This document shows positions 7,004 to 11,540 of a stretch of 11,540 nucleotides of DNA, in pieces. How positions within the stretch are numbered: position 1 is the first letter of the stretch; each line of letters opens with the position of its first letter. Both the position numbers and the translations under genes were made by a program. Under the pieces are notes generated by a model, which was not told the DNA's origin, made no database searches, and worked only from the letters and a program-made list of their open reading frames with translations. Source of the stretch: an uncultured Longilinea sp. (GTDB lineage: Bacteria; Chloroflexota; Anaerolineae; Anaerolineales; Anaerolineaceae). Where the stretch lies: NCBI GenBank assembly GCA_937863945.1, contig CALMIB010000075.1, positions 1 to 11,540 on the forward strand, read 5' to 3'.

Positions 7004-7369
7004 ATGGAAGTAAAACTGTACGTCGGCAATCTGGCTTTCTCCACCACGGAAGAAGAAATCAAAGCTCTGTTCGCTCAGGCTGGCACGGTGGTCGATGCCG
7101 CCCTCATCAAGGACCGCGACACCGGCAGCTCGAAGGGCTTTGCCTTCGTCACCATGAGCAGCCAGCAAGAGGCTGACAACGCCATCAAAATGTTCAACGG
7201 CTACACTCTGGCCAACCGCGAGCTCAAGGTCAACCCGGCCCGCCCGCGCGAAGAGTCCGGCTTTGGCAATCGTGGCGGCGGCGGTTATGGCAATCGCAGC
7301 GGTGGCTATGGCAACCGCGGCGGTGGTGATCGCGACCGGCGCGGCGGCCCTGGCGGCCGCCGGTACTAA
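7004..7369 (+). CDS. Glycine-rich RRM RNA-binding protein
   Basis: A 121-residue protein with one RNA recognition motif and a glycine/arginine-rich tail, like the cold-inducible Rbp proteins of cyanobacteria and plant GRPs. RNP2 is LYVGNL (residues 5-10) and RNP1 is KGFAFVTM (44-51), with the aromatic positions that stack on RNA intact. From about residue 85 the tail has GYGNR-type repeats and RGG-like steps ending in GGRRY, suited to flexible RNA binding. AAGGG at 6996-7000 provides the ribosome site. A cold-shock protein follows 34 bp downstream on the same strand. The pair likely acts on RNA structure or stability at low temperature. The tail-coding DNA is internally repetitive, a place where length variation would be expected. 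Confidence 0.92.
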   Translation: MEVKLYVGNLAFSTTEEEIKALFAQAGTVVDAALIKDRDTGSSKGFAFVTMSSQQEADNAIKMFNGYTLANRELKVNPARPREESGFGNRGGGGYGNRSGGYGNRGGGDRDRRGGPGGRRY

Positions 7370-7380
7370 ATCGTTTTTTT
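7342..7380 (+). promoter_or_regulatory. GC-rich stem at the RRM gene end followed by T8
   Basis: GGCGGCC and GGCCGCC near 7343-7361 form a perfect stem inside the last codons of the RRM gene. A run of eight or more T follows around 7374-7381, but about 12 nt separate stem and T-run. It could act as partial terminator or processing site between the RRM and Csp genes, but the spacing is not that of a standard terminator. Confidence 0.25.
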
Positions 7381-7403
7381 TGGAAAGCAAGGAGTTTTAA
7401 GAA

Positions 7404-7613
7404 ATGGCTGAAAGAATCATCGGTACAGTGAAGTGGTTTAATAACGAGAAGGGCTACGGCTTTCTCGCCCGCGAAAACGGCCCCGACGTGTTTGTCCACC
7501 ACACTGCGATTCAGAGTGAAGGCTTCCGCACGTTGAAGGAAGGTCAGCAGGTCGAGTTCTCGATCGAACAGGGCCCCAAGGGTCTGCAGGCCGTCAACGT
7601 CATCCCGATGTAA
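7404..7613 (+). CDS. Cold-shock protein (CspA family)
   Basis: A 69-residue single cold-shock domain, the usual full length, which binds single-stranded RNA/DNA as a chaperone. It shows [17 protein letters not shown] (7-23; RNP1 is KGYGFLAR with Tyr where Phe is commoner) and VFVHHTAI (29-36, RNP2). It ends with the family's [17 protein letters not shown] beta strands. An AAGGAG site lies about 9 bases before the ATG. It is probably co-transcribed with the RRM gene and followed by a very strong terminator. It may also be made at higher level from its own processed transcript. Confidence 0.96.
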   Translation: MAERIIGTVKWFNNEKGYGFLARENGPDVFVHHTAIQSEGFRTLKEGQQVEFSIEQGPKGLQAVNVIPM

Positions 7614-7628
7614 GGGATTTCATTGCAC

Positions 7629-7662
7629 AAAAAAATTCCCGCCAGCTGGCGGGAATTTTTTT
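7629..7662. terminator. Bidirectional intrinsic terminator between csp and the acyltransferase
   Basis: A perfect 34-bp palindrome centred between 7645 and 7646 has a GC core (CCCGCCAG/CTGGCGGG) flanked by A7 on the left and T7 on the right. It works in both directions: it ends csp on the plus strand, and the convergent acyltransferase transcript on the minus strand. Confidence 0.95.
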
Positions 7663-7710
7663 AATGGGTCTGGCTTCCGGAAACGTGGGTTTGCCCCACC
7701 CGATGTTGGA

Positions 7711-8409
7711 TCAGGCAGACTGGATTGAACCGGGCAGCGCGCCGGGAGCGCGGTTCATGCGCTCTTTGCTCTCGTGGGCCAGTTCGATGATTTGGTGCAT
7801 CACCGCGTCGGCCGCCAGGCGCACGTGCTCCCGGTCTTCCACGTCACCCTGGAACCTCAGCGGTTGCCCAAAAGTGAGGTTGTACGGTCCGCGCAGGTAC
7901 CAACGGCCGTATTCCACCTGGCCGCGCACGGTCGAGCGGATGGTGTGAATCTTTTGCCAGTTCAGGTGGATGCCCACCGGGATGACCGGCGCGCCGCTGG
8001 CCAGCGCCAGGCGGGCCACGCCGGTGCGCGCCTGGTGAAAGCCGCCGTCCTCGGGGCTGAGCGCGCCTTCGGGGAAGATGATGATATTTTGCCCGGCGGA
8101 CAGGCGTTCCACGGCGGCTTCGATGGCGGCCGTGCCGCTGCCGACCTTCACCGGGATATGCCCGGAGCGGCGCAGGTATTCGCCCAGGATGGGCACCTGG
8201 AAAAGCAGGTCATTGATCAGAATAAACGATTGCTCGCGCACCATGGCGGCCACGAAAAAGGGATCGGTGGTGGTGGGATGGTTGGCCGCGAAGATTTTTG
8301 CTCCCCTGGGAAACTGGGCATGCTTGCACACGTTGGTTTTCAGTATGGTCCCGGCATAAGAAAGCACGACCGGGCAGGAGGCGTAGTACATTAATTTATC
8401 AGAGAGCAT
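7711..8409 (-). CDS. 1-acyl-glycerol-3-phosphate acyltransferase family protein (PlsC-like)
   Basis: A 232-residue lysophospholipid acyltransferase-family protein. Such enzymes transfer an acyl group to lysophosphatidic acid or a related acceptor at the inner membrane face. Motif I NHPTTTD (His44 and Asp49, the H-x4-D catalytic pair) and motif III FPEGALS (112-118) are intact, followed by the VIPVGIHLNW strand of motif IV. There is a hydrophobic N-terminal stretch at about residues 8-22 but no long membrane span. Length is normal for the family. The start has AGGA 7 bases upstream, with an alternative Met at residue 7. The exact acceptor is unknown. It stands alone, ending at the shared bidirectional terminator. 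Confidence 0.88.
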   Translation of the reverse strand: MLSDKLMYYASCPVVLSYAGTILKTNVCKHAQFPRGAKIFAANHPTTTDPFFVAAMVREQSFILINDLLFQVPILGEYLRRSGHIPVKVGSGTAAIEAAVERLSAGQNIIIFPEGALSPEDGGFHQARTGVARLALASGAPVIPVGIHLNWQKIHTIRSTVRGQVEYGRWYLRGPYNLTFGQPLRFQGDVEDREHVRLAADAVMHQIIELAHESKERMNRAPGALPGSIQSA

Positions 8410-8485
8410 ACATATCCTATCGTTACAAACTAGAATTTACCGATTGGGCGGGATGCGATGGTTTAAGGATAATGGAAAGGAAGGT

Positions 8486-8570
8486 CGGTCGCATCGGTCG
8501 CAGGGCATATTGATGGGTATGCCGGGGCATATTTTGACCGGCGGTTGGGATGTGACCCATCGGGTGACCC
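8486..8570. repeat. Cluster of short direct repeats
   Basis: CGGTCGCA occurs at 8486-8493 and 8495-8502 (period 9), GGGCATATT at 8503-8511 and 8525-8533 (period 22, two helical turns), and GTGACCC at 8552-8558 and 8564-8570 (period 12). The three pairs are packed within 85 bp, upstream of the acyltransferase. Confidence 0.5.
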
Positions 8571-8594
8571 CGTGCTTATAGAAACACCCTGCAA

Positions 8595-8628
8595 TTGTAA
8601 AGGGTACGCTCGGGAAGCGCCTTTACAA
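8595..8628. repeat. Inverted repeat TTGTAAAGG...CCTTTACAA
   Basis: Nine-bp perfect arms (8595-8603 and 8620-8628) surround a second stem, CGCT (8607-8610) with AGCG (8616-8619), around the loop CGGGA, with a 3-nt bulge. No T-tract follows either side, so it is not a standard terminator. It may be an operator or a structured RNA element. Confidence 0.5.
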
Positions 8629-8703
8629 ATACGATAACTCGCGGTGGCGGCCCTGCCCTTCCGGGCCGGATCGCGGCAGCGGCAGACCGGCGCGGCGCGA
8701 ATC

Positions 8704-8736
8704 AAAAAGGGCTGCAACCCCCGGTTGCGCCCTTTT
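8704..8736 (-). terminator. Intrinsic terminator of the SGNH hydrolase gene
   Basis: AAAAGGGC (8705-8712) pairs with GCCCTTTT (8729-8736), and GCAACC (8714-8719) with GGTTGC (8723-8728), around a CCC loop with one bulged T. On the minus strand the stem ends in TTTTT (8708-8704), 34 bp past the stop codon. Confidence 0.88.
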
Positions 8737-8769
8737 GGAAAAAATCAAAGCTGAATCAATTCAAAATGA

Positions 8770-9423
8770 TCACAGGCCGCGAATGTAAGGCTTGAGGATC
8801 TCGACCCAGATGGCGTAACCGGCCGAAAGCAGGTGCAGCGAATCGTTGGTCAATTCGGGTCGCAGCGCGCCCTGGGCTGTGGCGAAGTGCGGGAACAGGT
8901 CGATATACACGTAGCCATAGCGCACGGCCAGCTTTCTCAACTCGCCGTTCAATTTTTGAATGCGCGCGGCTTTGCTTTTCTCGCGCGGCAGGATGGATTG
9001 GACGAAAACGCGGGTTTCAGGCGTGTCATCTTTGATGCGCCGCAGGATGGCCTCGTACGTTTCGAGAATTTGCTCGTCGCGCCGGCGCTCAAACCAGGGC
9101 AGGTCGTTGGTGCCGATCAGGATAAAGATGGCTTTGGGCCGCCAGTTGACGATGTTGTCGAGGCGTTCGAGCACGTTGGTGGTCAGGTTGGCGTTGATGC
9201 CGCGGTTCTTCACCGGCAGGCCGGGGAAAAGTTCGTCCCAGCGCGCGCCGTCGGTGATGCTATCGCCCAGGAAAACGATGTCGCCGGGCTGGACCGGGTA
9301 GCGGTTGAAGAAGCTGACCTTTTGCGCGTGGTGATTGTGGGCAACCCGCTCCACGGTCAGGCGCGTGACGGCCAGCAGCAGCAAGCTGGCGATGATGATG
9401 ATGGCCAAACCATTTATGAACAT
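8770..9423 (-). CDS. Membrane-anchored SGNH/GDSL hydrolase
   Basis: A 217-residue esterase/acylhydrolase of the SGNH superfamily. Residues 2-21 form one hydrophobic segment (INGLAIIIIASLLLLAV) with no cleavage site evident, so the catalytic domain is probably tethered outside the membrane. Block I is GDSITDG with nucleophile Ser55, block II is NRGINANL (Gly75), block III is GTND (104-107) with the oxyanion Asn106, and block V is NDSLHL with Asp194 and His197 of the triad. All key residues are present. The fold resembles the PAF-acetylhydrolase-like/TesA-like subgroup; the substrate (acyl ester, acetylated sugar or lipid) cannot be told. AAGGA lies 10 bases before the ATG. It has its own promoter and terminator. 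Confidence 0.9.
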   Translation of the reverse strand: MFINGLAIIIIASLLLLAVTRLTVERVAHNHHAQKVSFFNRYPVQPGDIVFLGDSITDGARWDELFPGLPVKNRGINANLTTNVLERLDNIVNWRPKAIFILIGTNDLPWFERRRDEQILETYEAILRRIKDDTPETRVFVQSILPREKSKAARIQKLNGELRKLAVRYGYVYIDLFPHFATAQGALRPELTNDSLHLLSAGYAIWVEILKPYIRGL

Positions 9424-9481
9424 GGCGTCGTCCTTGCCGGCTGGTTCGCAGAAGGCAACCGGTCTTCCCTTTCCTGCTCGA

Positions 9482-9512
9482 ATTATACCTTGAGTGCGCT
9501 GATTTTCTCCAA
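9482..9512 (-). promoter_or_regulatory. Promoter candidate of the SGNH hydrolase gene
   Basis: A perfect TATAAT -10 lies on the minus strand (9487-9482), with TTGGAG (9512-9507) upstream at a long 19-bp spacing. Transcription would start near 9475, about 50 nt before the ATG at 9423. Confidence 0.45.
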
Positions 9513-9517
9513 CCGCA

Positions 9518-9889
9518 TTATCTCAAAACAAACTGGGCCAGTGTCTTTTGCACGCCAATGATATCGGCGCCGCGTTTAAACTCGCGCTCGATCGGAACGG
9601 GATTGCCGGAGATGTAGATTTTCATCTCGGCATCCATATCAAACGTGCCGGCCGTTTCGACCGAAAAATGCGTGATCGAATGGTATGGGATGGAGTGATA
9701 TTCTGCTTTGCGGCCGGTTAATCCCTGTTTGTCGATCAGCACAAGCCGCCTGTCGGTGAAGATGAATAGATCGCGGACAATTCGGAACGCCTGCACCACC
9801 TTTTCGCCTTCAATCAGGACGGCCTCCAGATCTTTTTGCAGTTCGCGCGCATTCACTTCGCCGGCATTTCCAAACAAACCTTGAAACAT
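9518..9889 (-). CDS. Bacterial PH-domain protein (PF08000/bPH-like)
   Basis: A 123-residue soluble protein of the bacterial pleckstrin-homology-like family. It shows the family's typical order: LFGNAGEV at the N-terminus, GEKVVQAFRIVRDLFIFTDRRLVLIDKQGLTG (28-59), EYHSIPYHSITHFSVETAGTFDMDAEMKIYISG, and a C-terminal helix VQKTLAQFVL. Length is normal for the family. The molecular function of this family is not established; homologues are sometimes mislabelled as helicases. A GGAGAG site lies 6 bases before the ATG. The gene is divergent from the arsR gene, with promoter regions facing each other. Confidence 0.88.
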   Translation of the reverse strand: MFQGLFGNAGEVNARELQKDLEAVLIEGEKVVQAFRIVRDLFIFTDRRLVLIDKQGLTGRKAEYHSIPYHSITHFSVETAGTFDMDAEMKIYISGNPVPIEREFKRGADIIGVQKTLAQFVLR

Positions 9890-9922
9890 GGCACTCTCCG
9901 ATCATATTTTTAGGATATCCAG

Positions 9923-9949
9923 ATTGTACCCGAATTTTTCTCTTGACAA
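9923..9949 (-). promoter_or_regulatory. Divergent promoter candidate of the PH-domain gene
   Basis: TTGTCA (9949-9944) and TACAAT (9928-9923) lie on the minus strand with a short 15-bp spacer. The -35 overlaps that of the arsR promoter on the other strand, so the two units share the same DNA. Confidence 0.35.
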
Positions 9950-9970
9950 AGGATCGCTTTATCGTAAAAT
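9943..9970 (+). promoter_or_regulatory. Promoter of arsR
   Basis: TTGACA (9943-9948), a 16-bp spacer and TAAAAT (9965-9970) form a strong sigma70-type promoter. The -10 lies inside the palindromic operator at 9961-9976, so repressor binding would block RNA polymerase. Confidence 0.75.
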
Positions 9971-9976
9971 TACGAT
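9961..9976. promoter_or_regulatory. Palindromic operator O1 over the arsR promoter
   Basis: ATCGTAAAATTACGAT is a perfect inverted repeat with 7-bp arms and an AA centre, extended one base further by T9960/A9977. It covers the -10 of the arsR promoter. Size and position suit autoregulation by a dimeric ArsR/SmtB protein. Confidence 0.8.
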
Positions 9977-9991
9977 ATAAGGATCATGGAA

Positions 9992-10360
9992 ATGGCAAAA
10001 GCAAATCCCACTTTACGGCCGCTGGACGCGGATGAACAGCGCCTGGCCCAAATGCTCAAGGCACTGGGCAACCCGGTGCGCTTTCACATCGTGCAGGTGC
10101 TGGCCGAGCGCAAAATGTGCATCACCGGCGAGCTGGTCGAATTCACCACGCTGGCGCAGTCAACGGTGAGTCAGCACCTCAAGGTGCTGCGCGAGGCCGG
10201 GCTGGTCGAAGGCGAAGTGGAAGGCCCGGCGACCTGCTACTGCCTGAACCAGGCGGGCATTCGCTGGTTGAAGGAACGCATCGGCGGCTGGCTGGCGGGC
10301 TGCTGTGACGATGTGTCCGTCGTCTCGCCGGCCGGCAGCGATCCGGCTTGCTGCGGGTAA
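9992..10360 (+). CDS. arsR: ArsR/SmtB-family metalloregulator, atypical cysteine site
   Basis: A 122-residue winged-helix repressor, probably released from DNA by arsenite or a similar thiophilic metal. The domain runs through LKALGNPVRFHIVQVL (23-38), the recognition helix LAQSTVSQHLKVLREAGLV (54-72) and the wing VEGEVEGPATCYCLN. The classic ELCVC metal site of plasmid ArsR is replaced by ELVEF (47-51). Instead there are Cys43, Cys82/Cys84 and vicinal pairs at 104-105 and 120-121, as in ArsR types that bind As(III) with C-terminal cysteines (Acidithiobacillus type). The start at 9992 is preferred over an ATG at 9986 because AAGGA (9979-9983) is 8 bases away rather than 2. The gene lies under O1 and 56 bp before the fusion methyltransferase. 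The inducer is inferred, not shown. Confidence 0.88.
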   Translation: MAKANPTLRPLDADEQRLAQMLKALGNPVRFHIVQVLAERKMCITGELVEFTTLAQSTVSQHLKVLREAGLVEGEVEGPATCYCLNQAGIRWLKERIGGWLAGCCDDVSVVSPAGSDPACCG

Positions 10361-10380
10361 TCTTTTATTTGGGTTAATCC

Positions 10381-10396
10381 ATCGTAAAACTACGAT
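10381..10396. promoter_or_regulatory. Second operator O2 between arsR and the methyltransferase gene
   Basis: ATCGTAAAACTACGAT differs from O1 by one central base, with 6-bp perfect arms. It sits 20 bp before the methyltransferase ATG. A weak promoter, TTGGGT (10369-10374) and TACGAT (10391-10396), spaced 16 bp, would be covered by it. Confidence 0.75.
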
Positions 10397-10416
10397 AATA
10401 AGAAAAGAGGCGCTCA

Positions 10417-11540
10417 ATGAGCATGACGGCAGGTTCGGCGAAGTATTTTGAGCAGGTGGCGGGTAAATGGGACAGCCTGCGCGGCGGCTATTTTAGCGAG
10501 GCGGTGCGGGATGCGGCCATTGCGCATGCCTACCTGCGCCCGGAGATGGTGGTCGCGGATGTGGGCGCTGGGACAGGCTTTTTGAGCGCCGGGCTGGCGC
10601 CGCACGTGGTGAAGGTGCACGTGCTGGACGGATCGCCGGCCATGCTGGCGGTGGCGCGCAAAAACCTGGCGGCTTTCACAAACGTGGAATTTCACCTGAC
10701 CGACGGGTTAGCGCTGCCGCTGCCGGATTCCAGCATGGACGCGGTGTTTGCCAACATGTACCTGCACCATTGCCCCGATCCGCTGGCGGCTATTCGCGAG
10801 ATGGCGCGCCTGCTCAGACCGGGCGGACGGCTGGTGATCACCGACCTGGATGCGCACTCGCACGCCTGGATGAAGGACGAGATGGCCGACGTGTGGCTGG
10901 GTTTTGAACGCGACCTGGTGACCGGCTGGCTGCGTGCGGCCGGGCTGGTGAACGTGCTGACCGATTGCACGGGTGAATCGTGCTGCGCCGAATCGAGTGA
11001 CTCAACCGTCACGGATGAACGAGGCCGCGAAGCAAAGATCAGCGTGTTCGCGGCGGTTGGCATGCGCCGCGCGGCCATGCGCGAGCAGGTCGAGCAGGCT
11101 TATTCGGCGGCGGCAACCGGCGGGTGCGGTTGCGGCTGCAACGATTCGAGCTGCTGCAGCGTTGAGTCGAACATCGAAGACATCAGCATTCTGCCCACCT
11201 ACAGCGAAGCCGACCTGGAGGGCGCGCCGCGTGAAGCCAGGGAAATTGCGCTGGGCTGCGGCAACCCGCTGGCGTTTGCGTCGCTGCAGCCAGGCGAGGT
11301 GGTGCTCGATATCGGCAGCGGCGGCGGGCTGGACTCGTTCCTGGCGGCGCGGCGGGTGGCTCCCGGCGGGCGGGTGATCGGCGTGGACATGACGCCCGCC
11401 ATGCTCGAACGTGCCCGCGCCGCGGCACAGCGCGCCGGGATTGCCAACGTCGAGTTTCGCCAGGGGCAGGCCGAGGCGCTGCCGGTGGGCGGCAACAGCG
11501 TGGACGTGGTCATCTCGAACTGCGTGATCAACCTGGTGGA
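10417..11540 (+). CDS. arsM: Fusion of a UbiE-like methyltransferase and ArsM-type arsenite methyltransferase (cut by window edge)
   Basis: An uninterrupted frame of 374 codons still open at the window end. Residues 1-215 form one class I SAM methyltransferase: VADVGAGTGFLSAGLAP (motif I, Asp48-Gly54), MYLHHCPDP, LLRPGGRLVITDLDAH, and a Cys cluster DCTGESCCAESS (Cys184, 189, 190). From Met221 a second module begins with the ArsM-like start MREQVEQAYSAAATGG and a Cys-rich stretch (Cys237, 239, 241, 246, 247). It continues with ALGCGNP (Cys281), VLDIGSGGGLDSFLAAR (296-312), GVDMTPAML and SNCVINL (Cys369), all typical of arsenite methyltransferases that make methylated, often volatile arsenicals. 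The C-terminus of ArsM, with its last conserved cysteine, lies beyond the edge. AGAGG is 6 bases before the ATG. No stop codon or internal ribosome site separates the modules. The gene is under operator O2 and probably induced by arsenite. The role of the N-terminal module is unknown. Confidence 0.85.
   Translation, partial: MSMTAGSAKYFEQVAGKWDSLRGGYFSEAVRDAAIAHAYLRPEMVVADVGAGTGFLSAGLAPHVVKVHVLDGSPAMLAVARKNLAAFTNVEFHLTDGLALPLPDSSMDAVFANMYLHHCPDPLAAIREMARLLRPGGRLVITDLDAHSHAWMKDEMADVWLGFERDLVTGWLRAAGLVNVLTDCTGESCCAESSDSTVTDERGREAKISVFAAVGMRRAAMREQVEQAYSAAATGGCGCGCNDSSCCSVESNIEDISILPTYSEADLEGAPREAREIALGCGNPLAFASLQPGEVVLDIGSGGGLDSFLAARRVAPGGRVIGVDMTPAMLERARAAAQRAGIANVEFRQGQAEALPVGGNSVDVVISNCVINLV

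Larger units (their letters stand above)
8410..8769. other. 360-bp gap without a recognisable gene, rich in short repeats
   Basis: No reading frame here resembles a protein and no tRNA-like fold was found. It holds the acyltransferase upstream region, the repeats at 8486-8570, a hairpin at 8595-8628 and the terminator at 8704-8736. No convincing sigma70 promoter could be picked for the acyltransferase. Confidence 0.5.

Noticed and set aside
7258..7330. Repeated GGTTATGGCAATCG-like units suggesting a CRISPR or satellite array
   Set aside because: They encode the glycine-rich GYGNR tail of the RRM protein, in frame; no spacers or constant repeats are present.
8640..8700. Possible tRNA-like sequence in the GC-rich part of the gap
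   Set aside because: No T-loop GGTTCGAATCC pattern and no cloverleaf with a 7-bp acceptor stem could be built.
8463..8717. 84-codon minus-strand reading frame in the 8410-8769 gap
   Set aside because: Composition is Arg/Pro/Ala/Ser-rich without any pattern, there is no ribosome site, and it ends among repeats and the SGNH terminator; probably chance.
8833..9561. 242-codon plus-strand reading frame opposite the SGNH hydrolase gene
   Set aside because: Shadow of a gene with all four SGNH blocks intact; it also crosses into the promoter region and the end of the PH-domain gene.

Overview
The window looks like chromosomal DNA of a GC-rich free-living bacterium. The gene set fits the Chloroflexota (Anaerolineae-like): a stand-alone gatB, a glycine-rich RRM protein paired with a cold-shock protein, a two-domain sugar-phosphate nucleotidyltransferase, and an ArsR/ArsM arsenic module. 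This taxonomic guess is inference from gene content and protein flavour only. There is no rRNA, tRNA, CRISPR array, insertion sequence or phage gene.

Layout. Positions 1-6754 are almost entirely minus-strand: the start of a glutamate dehydrogenase (1-511, cut by the window edge), gatB (776-2236), an unrecognised basic/coiled-coil protein (2358-2906), a PLP aminotransferase (3033-4214), a small unknown protein overlapping the end of a nucleotidyltransferase with a hexapeptide tail (4282-4506 and 4491-5507), a MOSC-domain protein (5658-6371), and an internally deleted SAM-methyltransferase remnant (6377-6754) next to it. Positions 6886-7662 are a plus-strand cold-shock-like unit: a promoter, a leader with a terminator-like hairpin and a second hairpin, an RRM RNA-binding protein, a Csp, and a strong bidirectional terminator. 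Positions 7711-9889 are minus-strand again: a PlsC-like acyltransferase, a 360-bp gap with no gene (8410-8769), a membrane-anchored SGNH hydrolase and a bacterial PH-domain protein. From 9943 to the right edge runs a plus-strand arsenic-type operon.

The arsenic module is the most interesting part. An ArsR-family repressor without the classical CxC metal site, but with C-terminal Cys pairs, is followed by one long reading frame. That frame joins a UbiE-like methyltransferase to an ArsM-type arsenite methyltransferase through a Cys-rich linker; it is open at the window end. Nearly identical 16-bp palindromes (ATCGTAAAAYTACGAT) lie over the arsR promoter and just before the fusion gene, which suggests one repressor controls both.

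Other points of note are attenuator-like leaders before the glutamate dehydrogenase and RRM genes, the in-frame gutting of the methyltransferase coupled to MOSC, and several palindromes or direct repeats placed over start regions.
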